64,000 bases of DNA from Actinomyces slackii (GCF_900637295.1 NZ_LR134363.1:2480001-2544000), one strand, 5' to 3'; counted from the first letter of the stretch, positions 10,401 through 18,756 are shown. A program made the numbers and translations. The notes: generated by a model not told the origin, from the sequence alone.

Positions 10401-11150
10401 GGGGTCGCCGCTGAGCAGGTCGTCGGCGACGACGGCGGCCAGGCGGTCCCGGTAGGCGCAGCGCAGGGCCGCGGTGGCGCGGGCGATCCGGGGCTCGGCG
10501 CCGTTGCGGGCCTCGGTGACGGTGGGGGCCGCCGGCTCCTGATCCTCGGGGGCCTCCAGGGCCTGGCGGGCGGCCTGGATGAGCATGCGGTGCGCCTCGC
10601 CCCTGCCACTGGCCTCCCAGGCATTGGCCGGGCTCAGGGCGGTGATCCTCCAGGGGTGGGAGACCAGGAAGTCGCCCAGGGCCTGGGAGTAGCCGATGAC
10701 TGCCAGGAGCCTGCGCCAGTGCTGGGCCCGGGCGCCGGGATCGTCCCCGTCGTTGGCCTGGAGGTCGGCGCCGGCATGCGGAGAGTCCTGGGCTGCCTGA
10801 GCCGCCCGATCGGTGGCGGTGGCCATGAGGCTGGCCAGGAGCGCCGCGGGGCGGGGGCCGTGGGGGGTCTCCTGGCGGCAGGCCTGGGCCAGGCGCACCA
10901 GGGTCAGCAGGCCCAGGTCGGGGTCGGCGCACTGGGACAGGTCGGTGATGAGCGCCTGGACGGGGTCCCCGGGGCCGGGGCGCTGGCCCAGCAGGGCGCG
11001 CAGGTCGGGGTCGGTCAGCAGGGAGGCGGCCCGGTCGGTGTCGGCGAATCCGGCCCGGAAGAGGCGGGCGCGCGGCGAGGATCGGCGCGCGCCCGCGGGC
11101 GCCTGGCCCGCGGGCCGAGGCGGCTCATCGTCCTGATGCTCCACGGCCAC
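7437..11150 (-). CDS. glnE: Bifunctional glutamine synthetase adenylyltransferase/deadenylase
   Basis: GlnE switches glutamine synthetase activity by adding or removing AMP. Two nucleotidyltransferase half-domains are visible, one with GAGELNYISDIDVVYV (deadenylylase half) and one with GGAETSYASDADVLFV (adenylylase half), in the usual order. At 1237 residues it is longer than typical GlnE proteins of about 950-1000. The last ~120 residues, after the helical end ERELEDLYRRSARHA, are a Gly/Pro/Arg-rich, probably disordered tail. The GTG start is 15 bases after the glnA2 stop, so the two are co-transcribed. This glnA2-glnE order is the same as in mycobacteria. Confidence 0.95.
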   Translation of the reverse strand: MAVEHQDDEPPRPAGQAPAGARRSSPRARLFRAGFADTDRAASLLTDPDLRALLGQRPGPGDPVQALITDLSQCADPDLGLLTLVRLAQACRQETPHGPRPAALLASLMATATDRAAQAAQDSPHAGADLQANDGDDPGARAQHWRRLLAVIGYSQALGDFLVSHPWRITALSPANAWEASGRGEAHRMLIQAARQALEAPEDQEPAAPTVTEARNGAEPRIARATAALRCAYRDRLAAVVADDLLSGDPVEHMATVGERMTRLADAALEAALLIARAAVGPRAQEVELAIIAMGKTGAGELNYISDIDVVYVVAPTDPQAGLTEERIVATGTLIATELARITSATGPEPALWPLDTALRPEGKDGALVRTLESHLSYYQRWAESWEFQALLKARPAAGSAELGAAYSQAITPLVWQASSRENFVEDARAMRQRVERASERAGTDRRIKLGPGGLRDVEFTVQLLQLVHGRGDPALRAPATLEALRALSDGGYVSRQDAAALADCYKALRVLEHRAQLHRLRRTHELPSRPEDLRRIGRSLHRSLADAPSLWTVFRELRRRVRALHEEIYYRPLLGAAASLSADEMALSPQAARERLQAVGYLDAEGALRHIQALTEGVSRRAAIQRQLLPVIIGWIGQGADPDAGLLSFRKLSETIGGSHWYLAMLRDSPVAAQRLCQVLSGSHWATERLTEFPESIAWLDDDAELAPRTPEALAEEIASVLRRRPLDATEATALEAQALEAVQAVVRVRAREEVRALLADCLDGIDPRRTAAILTSATDAVLAGALSVATALVAAQRSGQDPDGHPAQDPQDPQGPLARHAIIAMGRLGGAETSYASDADVLFVHEPAPGVEEGRAAGEAEAVARTTVRLLAAARPHPLEVDADLRPEGRQGAMSRSLQAYADYYGRWAQVWERQALLRARACAGDPGLGRRFEALINPLRWAPQGLSRDELREIRRIKARVETERLPRGIAPARHLKLGPGGLSDVEWSAQILQLRHAGQHEGLRTTSTLETLRAAVSAGLLSAEEGGALAAAWVMASRLRAAIVLGTARTSAPRNQVLPDAIREIRLVGRLIGLSAGRERELEDLYRRSARHARSAAEHLIFGAEAADADASGEEDEALAVPAREPISRAALRDEEAVPQARSRRSAAGRRSAVPGRPGPDSDRGSRPAADAGERPDEAGSSGEARGQQRHSAGSPGGTGAPGGQARRPAPGGARRGGAARPRRRREGPYPWS

Positions 11151-11165
11151 TGGCTGTCCCGGGCC

Positions 11166-12506
11166 TTAGGAGCGGGGGAAGAACTGGTCGAGCTCGAAGG
11201 CGGTGACCTGAGCGTCGTAGGCCTGGTACTCGCGGCGCTTGTTGCGCAGGAAGTACTCGAAGGTGTCCTCCCCGAAGGTGTCCGCCACCAGGTCCGAGCC
11301 CTGCATGGCGGCCACGGCGCTCTTCAGGGAGGTGGGAAGGGCGTGGATGCCCAGGGCCTTGCGCTCCAGGGGGGACAGCGCCCACACGTCGTCCTCGGCC
11401 TCCGGCGGCAGCTCGTAGCCCTCCTCGATTCCCTTCAGGCCCGCGGCCAGGATGACGGCGTAGGCCAGGTAGGGGTTGGCCGAGGAGTCGATGCCGCGGT
11501 ACTCCACCCGCACCGACTGGGCCTTGCCGGGCTTGTGCATGGGCACGCGCACCAGGGCGGAGCGGTTGTTGTGGCCCCAGCACACGTAGCTGGGGGCCTC
11601 ATCGCCGCGCCCCCCGCCCCACAGGCGCTTGTAGGAGTTGACGTGCTGGTTGGTCACCGCGGTGATCTCCGAGGCGTGGTGGAGCAGCCCGGCGATGAAG
11701 GCCCGCCCGGTGGCGGAGAGCTGGTACTGGCCCGAGGGGTCGAAGAAAGCATTGCGGTCCCCCTCGAACAGGGAGAAGTGGGTGTGCATGCCCGACCCGA
11801 ACTGGTCGGCGAAGGGCTTGGGCATGAAGGTGGCCATGCTGCCCTCCTGGAGGGCGACCTCCTCGACCACCGCCCGGAAGGTCATGATGTTGTCGGCCAT
11901 GGACAGGGCGTCGGCGAACCGCAGGTCGATCTCGTTCTGGCCGGGGCCGCCCTCATGGTGGGAGAACTCCACGGAGATGCCCATCTGCTCGAGCATGAGG
12001 ATGGCCCGGCGGCGGAAGTCGTGGGCGGTGCCCCCGGGGACGTGGTCGAAGTACCCGGCGTAGTCGGTGGGGCGGATACGGCCCTGCTCATCGCGCTTGA
12101 CCAGGTAGAACTCGATCTCGGGGTGGATGTAGCAGGTGAATCCGGCCTCGGCGACCCGGGCGATCTGGCGCTCGAGAACCGCCCGCGGGTCGGTGCGGGC
12201 GGGCTCGCCGTCGGGGGTGCGCACATCGCAGAACATGCGGGCCACGCCGTTGGCGCCCTCGCGCCAGGGAAGCATCTGGAAGGTGGAGGGGTCGGGGGCC
12301 AGGAGCATGTCGGACTCGAAGACCCGGGTCAGGCCCTCGATGGCCGAGCCGTCGAAGCCGATGCCCTCCTCGAAGGCGCCCTCGACCTCCGCCGGGGCGA
12401 TGGCCACGGACTTGAGCTGGCCGGACACATCGGTGAACCACAGGCGCACGAAGCGGATGTCCCGCTCCTCGATCGCCCGCAGAACGTACTCCTGCTGCTT
12501 GTCCAT
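11166..12506 (-). CDS. glnA2: Glutamine synthetase, GlnA2-type
   Basis: ATP-dependent ligation of ammonia to glutamate. The 446-residue length and position beside glnE and panB match actinobacterial GlnA2. Typical GS motifs are seen: FTDVSGQLKSV near the N-terminus, GFDGSAIEG, the glutamate-binding loop GQNEIDLRF, and HTHFSLF. Where adenylylated enzymes have a tyrosine in a NLYDLP-like loop, this protein has DDVWALSPLE, so the usual AMP-acceptor tyrosine is missing. The second of two adjacent ATGs is chosen because it sits 4 bases from the GGAGG ribosome-binding site; ATG 12509 would add one residue. Confidence 0.93.
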   Translation of the reverse strand: MDKQQEYVLRAIEERDIRFVRLWFTDVSGQLKSVAIAPAEVEGAFEEGIGFDGSAIEGLTRVFESDMLLAPDPSTFQMLPWREGANGVARMFCDVRTPDGEPARTDPRAVLERQIARVAEAGFTCYIHPEIEFYLVKRDEQGRIRPTDYAGYFDHVPGGTAHDFRRRAILMLEQMGISVEFSHHEGGPGQNEIDLRFADALSMADNIMTFRAVVEEVALQEGSMATFMPKPFADQFGSGMHTHFSLFEGDRNAFFDPSGQYQLSATGRAFIAGLLHHASEITAVTNQHVNSYKRLWGGGRGDEAPSYVCWGHNNRSALVRVPMHKPGKAQSVRVEYRGIDSSANPYLAYAVILAAGLKGIEEGYELPPEAEDDVWALSPLERKALGIHALPTSLKSAVAAMQGSDLVADTFGEDTFEYFLRNKRREYQAYDAQVTAFELDQFFPRS

Positions 12507-12676
12507 CATCCCTCCGCGGTCGCTGGGCACAGTGTGGCGGGCCGCTCGCCCCGGACGAGCCCCGTGCCACGAGCCTAGCCGCTGTTCCCCCTCAGGTGGG
12601 GCCAGGGCACGAGCCGCCTGACGACCACCGACCGGGGCAGCGGGGCCACGACCGCGGGGCGGCGATGGGCAGGGGA

Positions 12677-12682
12677 TAGACT
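12677..12682 (+). promoter_or_regulatory. -10 box of panB, leaderless layout
   Basis: TAGACT ends 7 bases before the ATG at 12690 and there is no ribosome-binding site between them, so transcription should begin at or next to the start codon. Confidence 0.55.
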
Positions 12683-12689
12683 CCCGGGC

Positions 12690-13541
12690 ATGAGCGATGT
12701 CTCCCCCGGCGCGCCCTCTGGCGCCCCAGACCTGATCGGCGGCGGCAGGCCGGTGCGCGTCCACCACCTCCGGCAGGCCAAGGCCAGCGGAGCCCGGCTG
12801 ACGATGATCACCGCCTACGACGCCCTGACCGCCCGGATCTTCGATGAGGCCGGGATGGACATGCTCCTGGTGGGCGATTCCATTGGCAACGTCATGCTGG
12901 GGCACTCCTCGACCCTTCAGGTGCGCCTGGAGGAGATCGAGGTCGCCACCCGCGCGGTGGCCAGCGCCGTCACGCGCGCCATGGTGGTGGCCGACCTGCC
13001 CTTCGGCACCTATGAGGCCGGCCCCGCCCAGGCCCTGGACAGCGCCGCGGCCCTCCTCCGAGCCGGGGCCAACGCCGTCAAGCTCGAGGGCGGGGCGCCG
13101 CGCGCCCAGAGCGTGCGCGCCCTGAGCCAGGCGGGCATCCCGGTGGTCGGGCACCTCGGCTTCACCCCGCAGTCCGTCAACTCCCTGGGGGGCTTCCGCG
13201 TCCAGGGCCGCGGGCAGGAGGCCGGTGACAAGCTCCTCCAGGACGCACTGGCCCTGGAGGAGGCCGGGGCGATCGGCCTGGTGCTGGAGATGGTGCCCTC
13301 CGATCTGGCGCAGCGCGTCACCCAGGCCCTGAGCGGAACGACCATCGGCATCGGGGCCGGGCCCCACTGCGACGCGCAGGTCCTGGTCTGGGCGGATATG
13401 GCCGGCATGACCGACTGGCGGCCGCGCTTCGCCAAGCAGTTCGGCCAGGTGGGCCAGGCGCTGCACCAGGCGGTCCAGGACTACGGCCAGGCCGTCCGCG
13501 AGGGCTCCTTCCCCGCACCGGAGCACGGCTTCGAGCAGTAG
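12690..13541 (+). CDS. panB: 3-methyl-2-oxobutanoate hydroxymethyltransferase
   Basis: First committed step of pantothenate (vitamin B5) synthesis: transfers a hydroxymethyl group from methylene-tetrahydrofolate to 2-oxoisovalerate. The 283-residue protein shows the family's ITAYDALTARIFDEAG, the metal-binding LLVGDSIGNV, VVADLPFGTYE, VKLEGG, VVGHLGFTPQSV and GIGAGPHCDAQVLV. Length and order of motifs are normal for PanB. It is transcribed away from glnA2 and is the only pantothenate gene in this window. The start is fixed by the leaderless promoter 7 bases upstream. Confidence 0.97.
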   Translation: MSDVSPGAPSGAPDLIGGGRPVRVHHLRQAKASGARLTMITAYDALTARIFDEAGMDMLLVGDSIGNVMLGHSSTLQVRLEEIEVATRAVASAVTRAMVVADLPFGTYEAGPAQALDSAAALLRAGANAVKLEGGAPRAQSVRALSQAGIPVVGHLGFTPQSVNSLGGFRVQGRGQEAGDKLLQDALALEEAGAIGLVLEMVPSDLAQRVTQALSGTTIGIGAGPHCDAQVLVWADMAGMTDWRPRFAKQFGQVGQALHQAVQDYGQAVREGSFPAPEHGFEQ

Positions 13542-13563
13542 GCCGCCCTGAGGACCGGGGGCC

Positions 13564-14205
13564 TCATGCCCGGGCGTCCAGGGCGAGCCGCACCCCGAAG
13601 GCCACCAGCACTCCCCCGGTCAGGCCGTCCACGGCCCGCATCACGCGCGGGGAGCGCAGGCGCTCCCCCAGGCGGGAGGCGCCCAGGGCCACGAGGCCGA
13701 ACCACGCCCCGCACAGCGCCACATGGACCCCTGCCAGCAGGACCCCCATGACCAGGGGGCTGACGCCGTCGGCCATGAACTGGGGGATCGTGGCCAGGTA
13801 GAACACTCCCGCCTTGGGGTTGAGCAGATCGGTGGCGACCCCGGTCAGCCAGGCGCGCCACAGCCCACCGCGCTGGGGCGCCCCGGGCCCGCGGCGGGCG
13901 GGCGCCGGCTGGGGGCGCCAGGCGCGCCGCAGCATCACCGCCCCCATCCACGCCAGGTAGACGGCCCCACCGGCGGACAGGACCCGGTAGGCGCCCTGGG
14001 AGGCCGCCAGCACCGCGGTGGCCCCTGCCCCCGCGGCCGCGCCCCAGGCCAGCAGTCCGCACTGGATGCCCAGGATCGTGGCCACGGCATGGCCCCGACC
14101 CCGGGTCAGGGACTGGCGCAGCACGATGGCCAAATCCAGGCCCGGCGCCAGGGTCAGCAGCAGGGCGACGACGGCGAAGCCCGCCAGGGCCTGTGCCAGG
14201 GTCAT
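13564..14205 (-). CDS. LysE/RhtB family amino-acid exporter
   Basis: A 213-residue membrane protein with about six hydrophobic segments. It has the N-terminal LTLAPGLDLAIVLRQSLTRGRG block and the central WLTGVATDLLNPKAGVFYLA block that mark the LysE/RhtB exporters, which pump out amino acids or homoserine lactone-like compounds. The reading frame is open further upstream, but the extra residues are charged and unlike the family, so ATG 14205 (MTLAQALAGF) is chosen. It converges with panB, with only 22 bases between their stops. Substrate unknown. Confidence 0.9.
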   Translation of the reverse strand: MTLAQALAGFAVVALLLTLAPGLDLAIVLRQSLTRGRGHAVATILGIQCGLLAWGAAAGAGATAVLAASQGAYRVLSAGGAVYLAWMGAVMLRRAWRPQPAPARRGPGAPQRGGLWRAWLTGVATDLLNPKAGVFYLATIPQFMADGVSPLVMGVLLAGVHVALCGAWFGLVALGASRLGERLRSPRVMRAVDGLTGGVLVAFGVRLALDARA

Positions 14206-14355
14206 GACGCGCTCCCGCCGATCGCATCCCAGCACGCGCCCGATCGCGCGCCGACCCTGCCTCGCTGCGGGCGCGCCGCGCCTGTGGCCTGCGCGCGCGA
14301 CGTCCTCACCATGGGGCACATCCTAGGATGAGTGCGCCGCGCCGTCCTCGACTCC

Positions 14356-14361
14356 TATGCT
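14356..14361 (+). promoter_or_regulatory. -10 box of map, leaderless layout
   Basis: TATGCT ends 7 bases before the ATG at 14369, which argues for that start over the in-frame ATG at 14357 that lies inside the -10 box itself. Confidence 0.5.
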
Positions 14362-14368
14362 GGGGGTC

Positions 14369-15265
14369 ATGACGTCACCGGTTTCCGCCTCGTCCCTCGC
14401 CGACCGCGCCCCCCGGGGCACCCTGGTTCCCGGGACCATCGGCCCCGAGCGCCAGGTCCCCAGCGCCATCGCCCGCCCGGAGTACCTCTTCCATGACGGG
14501 CCCGAGCGGGTCACCGCCCCGGAGGTCAAGAGCCCCGAGACCATCCAGCGCATCCGCGTGGCCGGCAGGATCGCCGCCCGGGCCCTTGAGGAGGCCGCCA
14601 AGGCCATCGCCCCGGGGGTGAGCACCGATGAGCTGGACCGCATCGCCCACGAGTACCTGTGCGATCACGGCGCCTACCCCTCCTGCCTGGGGTACATGGG
14701 CTTCCCCAAGTCCATCTGCACCTCCGTCAACGAGGTGATCTGCCACGGCATCCCCGACTCCACCGTCCTGGCCGAGGGCGACATCATCAACCTCGACGTC
14801 ACCGCGTACATCGGGGGCGTCCACGGCGACACCAACGCCACCTTCGCCGTCGGTGAGATCGATGAGGAGTCGGCGCTGCTCATCGAGCGCACGCGCACCG
14901 CAATGGAGCGCGGCATCCGCGCGGTCATGCCCGGCCGCGAGATCAATGTCATCGGCCGGGTCATCGAGGCCTACGCCAAGCGGTTCAACTACGGGGTGGT
15001 TCGGGACTTCACCGGTCACGGCGTGGGCGAGGCCTTCCACTCCGGCCTCATCATCCCCCACTACGACGCCGCGCCCCTTCACTCCGAGATCATCGAGACC
15101 GGCATGGTCTTCACCATCGAGCCGATGCTCACCCTTGGTAGCATCGAGTGGGAGCAGTGGGAGGACGGCTGGACCGTGCTGACCAAGGACCGCTCGCGCA
15201 CCGCCCAGTTCGAGCACACCCTGGTGGTCACCGAGGACGGCGCGCAGATCCTGACCCTGCCCTGA
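14369..15265 (+). CDS. map: Type I methionine aminopeptidase
   Basis: Removes the N-terminal methionine from new proteins. The 298-residue enzyme has an N-terminal extension of about 40 residues, as in the MetAP1c class of actinobacteria. Metal ligands are visible in order: D in [12 protein letters not shown] in [11 protein letters not shown] in [12 protein letters not shown] in FTIEPML and the last E in FEHTLVV. CHGIPD supplies the substrate-pocket histidine. Position alone, with def about 27 kb away, says nothing about regulation; the promoter is of the leaderless kind. Confidence 0.95.
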   Translation: MTSPVSASSLADRAPRGTLVPGTIGPERQVPSAIARPEYLFHDGPERVTAPEVKSPETIQRIRVAGRIAARALEEAAKAIAPGVSTDELDRIAHEYLCDHGAYPSCLGYMGFPKSICTSVNEVICHGIPDSTVLAEGDIINLDVTAYIGGVHGDTNATFAVGEIDEESALLIERTRTAMERGIRAVMPGREINVIGRVIEAYAKRFNYGVVRDFTGHGVGEAFHSGLIIPHYDAAPLHSEIIETGMVFTIEPMLTLGSIEWEQWEDGWTVLTKDRSRTAQFEHTLVVTEDGAQILTLP

Positions 15266-15433
15266 GGGGCCCTGAGGGGCGCCCACACGGACTCAGGCGG
15301 CTTCCAGGTGCCCTCCTCCCCATCTCTTGGGTCAGACCGCTGGTCACATCCCGGGCACGGGCGTGTACATTTTGACTCGACAGCAACGCTTCTTGCCGAG
15401 CGCACCCCGCTCTTTCCATCTCCGGAGGTACAT

Positions 15434-16546
15434 ATGGCACTGCGCTTCAACCCGCCGCCGAACTGGCCAGCGCCGCCCGAGGGCTTCGAGCCCCCGGCGG
15501 GCTGGCAGCCCGACCCAGCCTGGGGCCCCGCGCCCGAGGGATGGCAGCTCTGGGTCGATGACTCCGCCCCCTCCGCCGGCTCTCCCCAGACCACCGGATC
15601 GGCTGCCGAGTCCTCAGAGGCCGACGCCGCCTGGGCCCCCACCCAGGCCGTGGGCACGGGCCCGACGGCGCCGGTGGCCGACCCCACGGGTGCCTCCGCA
15701 TCCGCTCCCACGGGCGACTACGCCTCCGGCGACTACGCCCAGGCCCCCACCCCCTACCAGGGGCAGGCCTCCCAGCCCATGCCGGGCGCCCCCGGGGTCC
15801 CCAGCGCGCCGGGCGTGCCCAGCGCACCGGGAGCAGGCGGCGGATGGCAGCCGGTGGACGTCGGCGCGGGCTATGCGGCCGCGGCCGCCAAGCCGGTGAC
15901 CAAGCAGTGGTGGTTCTGGACCATCATCGCCGTCGTCCTGGTCGTCGTCCTGGTCATCGCCGTCGCCGCCTTCAGCGCCATGTCCTCGGGCGGCAGCGAC
16001 AACGCCGACGGGACCTCAACGAAGTCGAGCAGCAGCTCCAGCGCCAAGTCCGGTGACTCCGGCGGGGACAGTGGGGACACCTCCGGTGAGCGCGGATCGA
16101 GTCCGAGCGACCCGCTGGACCCGGACAGTGACGTCGTGACCATCAAGGCCAGCAAGTACTCCTCCAACCCCGACTCCTCCATCGATGTCCAGATCGATGA
16201 GGTCCAGTGGGATGCGACCTCGGATGTCCAGGCCAACACCTCGAAGTACAGCTACGAGGCCCCGCCGGAGGGCTCGGTCTACGTCCGCGTCAAGGTCACG
16301 GTGACCTATCACGGCTCAGGGCAGTTCAGCGAGTACGACCTGAGCGTCGACTACGACAAGGACGGCAACTCCGTCGAGGCCACGCGGTTCTACGACCTGA
16401 AGGACGAGTTCTCCCAGCAGACCATGCCTCGCGATGGCGGCTCTGCCTCGGGCTACTACACCTTCGCCATCCCCTCGGAGAACGCGAACTCCGGCACCTG
16501 GGTCGTGACCTTCGGCCAGACGGAGCGGTACTTCGCCGCCAAGTGA
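15434..16546 (+). CDS. Membrane-anchored protein with Pro/Trp-rich N-terminus and DUF4352-like domain
   Basis: A 370-residue protein. Residues 1-40 are a Pro/Trp repeat (PPNWPAPPEGFEPPAGW and WGPAPEGW) found at the N-terminus of many actinobacterial membrane proteins. A long Ala/Pro/Gly linker leads to one transmembrane helix (WWFWTIIAVVLVVVLVIAV, residues about 158-178). A Ser-rich linker follows, then an outside beta-rich domain (VQWDATSDVQ to the C-terminus) resembling the DUF4352/telokin-like fold. The start is set by a GGAGG ribosome-binding site 6 bases before ATG 15434. Function unknown; probably surface-exposed. Confidence 0.75.
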   Translation: MALRFNPPPNWPAPPEGFEPPAGWQPDPAWGPAPEGWQLWVDDSAPSAGSPQTTGSAAESSEADAAWAPTQAVGTGPTAPVADPTGASASAPTGDYASGDYAQAPTPYQGQASQPMPGAPGVPSAPGVPSAPGAGGGWQPVDVGAGYAAAAAKPVTKQWWFWTIIAVVLVVVLVIAVAAFSAMSSGGSDNADGTSTKSSSSSSAKSGDSGGDSGDTSGERGSSPSDPLDPDSDVVTIKASKYSSNPDSSIDVQIDEVQWDATSDVQANTSKYSYEAPPEGSVYVRVKVTVTYHGSGQFSEYDLSVDYDKDGNSVEATRFYDLKDEFSQQTMPRDGGSASGYYTFAIPSENANSGTWVVTFGQTERYFAAK

Positions 16547-16592
16547 GCGCCTGGCCCCGCGCGCTGAGCGCGGATGCCACGGGCGAGCATGA

Positions 16593-16632
16593 CAGGGGCG
16601 CCCCGCCAGTGATCACTGGCGGGGCGCCCCTG
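16593..16632. terminator. 40-bp perfect palindrome between CDS and rnpB
   Basis: A perfect 20+20 palindrome with centre TGATCA that can form a very stable hairpin on either strand. It sits between the 3' end of the membrane-protein gene and the 3' end of the convergent rnpB, as a bidirectional terminator would. No T-run follows. Confidence 0.65.
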
Positions 16633-16633
16633 C

Positions 16634-17036
16634 GCGCACGAGCCGACCTGTACGCCGGGTTCTGTTACCGCCCGCCGTTACCGGCCTGGGCGGCGGCGAC
16701 CATTCATCTTGGGCCACCGTTGCCGATGGCCTCGAGCGACCTACCCGCCGGCTCGGGCGAGCAGCCCTCGGGCGCCGGCTGTGCGGTCTTGCTCCGGGCG
16801 GGGTTTACCGAGCCGCGACGGTCACCCGCCGCGCTGGTGGGCTCTTACCCCACCCTTTCACCCTTACCGGCCATGGGCCGGCGGTCTTCTCTCTGTGGCA
16901 CTGTCCCGCGGGTCACCCCGGGTGGCTGTTAGCCACCGCCCTGCTCTGTGGAGCCCGGACGTTCCTCAGCCCGGCGCCCGGCCCCGAAGGGGCCTGGCAT
17001 ACCGGTACCGCGGCCGCCCGGTCGGCTCGTCCGCGG
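16634..17036 (-). ncRNA. rnpB: RNase P RNA, bacterial class A
   Basis: Catalytic RNA that matures tRNA 5' ends. The minus strand carries the conserved GAGGAACGTCCGGGCTCC block (at 16950-16967), the universal ACAGAA-type element near the 3' end (ACAGAACCCGGC at 16656-16667), and complementary ends ACGAGCCGAC/GTCGGCTCGT that form helix P1. The length of about 400 nt is normal for a high-GC class A RNA. End coordinates are accurate to a few bases only. Confidence 0.95.
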
Positions 17037-17091
17037 GCACAGCATAGCCCGACGTAGCCCGACCAGCAGCATTGCCGCCCAGGAGCTCACC

Positions 17092-17097
17092 TAGCAT
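17092..17097 (+). promoter_or_regulatory. -10 box of yaaA, leaderless layout
   Basis: TAGCAT ends 6 bases before the GTG start at 17104, with no ribosome-binding site between. Confidence 0.5.
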
Positions 17098-17103
17098 AGG
17101 CCC

Positions 17104-17916
17104 GTGCTGATCCTCCTGCCTCCCTCTGAGGGAAAGTCCGCGCCCGAATCGGGACCCCGCCTGGACATGAGCGGCCTGCTGGGCGCGAGCAGACTCTCGC
17201 CGGCGCGCCAGCGGGCGATGGAGGCGCTCAAGGAGGTCAGCGCCTCTCCTCAGGCCGCCTCCTTCCTCGGGCTGGGCCCCCGCAGCGCCGCCGACGCCGC
17301 CCTCAATCTGAGCCTGGAGAGCTCGGCCTGCGCCCCCGCGCACGATCTGTTCAGCGGGGTGCTCTATGAGGCGGCCCGGCTGAGTGCCCTTGCCCGCCAG
17401 GACGCGGCCGGTGGCGCACTGGCGAAGCACGCGGTCATCCTGTCAGGGCTGTGGGGCGCCGTCAGGGCCACCGACCTGCTGCCCGACCACCGATTGTCCA
17501 TGGGCCGGGCTCTGCCGGGCCTGGGACGGATGTCGGCCTACTGGAAGGCCCCTCTGGCCCCGGTCCTCGACAGCCTGGCCGCGGGGCGCACGGTGGTCGA
17601 CTGCCGCTCGGCGGCCTACGCCGCCGCATGGCAGCCCCTGGCCTCACTGGGGATCACTCTGCTGCGCGTCAAGGCCGTCGCGATCGATGACCAGGGCGGC
17701 AGGGCCGTCATCTCCCACCAGGCCAAGCACACGCGCGGCCTGCTGACCGGCGCGCTACTGGGCGCCGTGGCCGGCGGATCCCTCGACCCTGAGTGCCAGG
17801 CCGAGGACGTGGCCCGGATCGCCGCGGGGATCGACGGGGTTGAGGACGTGGAGCTGGGCCGGGCCGACAGGCGGGGCCGGCGCGATCTGACGGTGCTGAC
17901 CCGCCCCGGTGCCTGA
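17104..17916 (+). CDS. yaaA: YaaA family peroxide-stress protein (UPF0246)
   Basis: A 270-residue protein that opens with MLILLPPSEGKS and carries LFSGVLYEAARL, LSGLWGAVRATDLLPDHRLSMG, YWKAPLAPVL and VVDCRSAAYAA, the ordered motifs of the YaaA/UPF0246 family. In Escherichia coli YaaA lowers free iron during peroxide stress and binds DNA; that role is assumed here by family only. It is divergent from rnpB and convergent with the coiled-coil gene downstream. Confidence 0.9.
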   Translation: MLILLPPSEGKSAPESGPRLDMSGLLGASRLSPARQRAMEALKEVSASPQAASFLGLGPRSAADAALNLSLESSACAPAHDLFSGVLYEAARLSALARQDAAGGALAKHAVILSGLWGAVRATDLLPDHRLSMGRALPGLGRMSAYWKAPLAPVLDSLAAGRTVVDCRSAAYAAAWQPLASLGITLLRVKAVAIDDQGGRAVISHQAKHTRGLLTGALLGAVAGGSLDPECQAEDVARIAAGIDGVEDVELGRADRRGRRDLTVLTRPGA

Positions 17917-17951
17917 GCGCCGAGCCTGAGCGCTCAAAGGACCAGCCCGTC

Positions 17952-18686
17952 TCAGATCTCCATGCGCACGACGATGACGTCGTTCTCCTCTGCCTGAACG
18001 ATGGCATCGCGGGGCGCCGCGGCGATGCGGGCGAGCTCGTGGGGGCTGATCTCCAGTGAGCCGCCGTCGATGCGCCGCCCGTGAAGGGCGACGGCGCCCA
18101 GCCCTCCCGTCCGAGCGCGCACCTGGTCGTAGATCTCCAGCAGGGCGGCATCGATGGAACCGGCCAGGTCTGCCCGCTGGTCCTCCGCCGAGGAGATCTG
18201 GGCGTCGAGTCGGGAGAACTCCGCGTCGCGCTGGGCCGTCAGCTCGCGACCCGCGGCCCGGATCTCCTGCTCCTGGCCAGCCAGGCGCTCAACCTCCTGC
18301 TGGGCGGCGTCGAGCTCCTCCATGGCCTGGATCTGGGCCTCCTCCAGCACGCCCTGGCGCACGCCCAGATGATCGATCTCGCTTTGGATCGCGCCCAGGT
18401 CCCGGGCCCCGGCACTGCCGGAGTGGAGCCGCTCGCGCAGGGTCTGGGCGCGCCGCACCACCTGGGCCACCTCATCCTCGCGGCGCGTGGCCGCGGCCCG
18501 GGCCTCGACCAGGGCGGCGTCGGCCAGGACGGCCTGCCGCTTATTGGCCTTCAAGCGCTCAACAGTGGCCTCGATGCGGGACAGCACGGGCAGGCTGGCG
18601 CGCTCGTGGCGCAGCCGGGCGAGCCGGGAGTCAACGGACTGCAGGTCGATGAGCAGGCGCTGCTGGGCGATGGGGGCGCTGTTCAC
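17952..18686 (-). CDS. Coiled-coil protein of the C4 zinc-ribbon family, ribbon cysteines lost
   Basis: A 244-residue protein that is almost all long coiled coil (residues about 10-180, rich in Glu, Ala, Arg and Leu), with a C-terminal GGGSLEISPHELARIAAAP block. That layout is the actinobacterial family with a C-terminal C4 zinc ribbon, usually encoded beside the Nif3-like gene, as here. In normal members this tail has two CxxC pairs around the PxxLxxI helix; here the tail (residues 195-244) contains no cysteine at all, so zinc cannot bind in the usual way. It starts at GTG 71 bases downstream of the Nif3-like gene. Function unknown. Confidence 0.75.
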   Translation of the reverse strand: MNSAPIAQQRLLIDLQSVDSRLARLRHERASLPVLSRIEATVERLKANKRQAVLADAALVEARAAATRREDEVAQVVRRAQTLRERLHSGSAGARDLGAIQSEIDHLGVRQGVLEEAQIQAMEELDAAQQEVERLAGQEQEIRAAGRELTAQRDAEFSRLDAQISSAEDQRADLAGSIDAALLEIYDQVRARTGGLGAVALHGRRIDGGSLEISPHELARIAAAPRDAIVQAEENDVIVVRMEI

Positions 18687-18756
18687 GGCGGGGGTCCTTC
18701 GCTGCTGGGAGGGTTGAGAGCAGGTGGAGCCGGTGCGGCCGGCTGCGCAGATCCTC

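Noticed and set aside
7566-12578. A 1670-codon plus-strand open frame opposite glnE and glnA2
   Set aside because: It is antisense to two clear genes, is extremely rich in Gly, Ala, Gln and Leu, and has no motif; long shadow frames are normal in 70% GC DNA.
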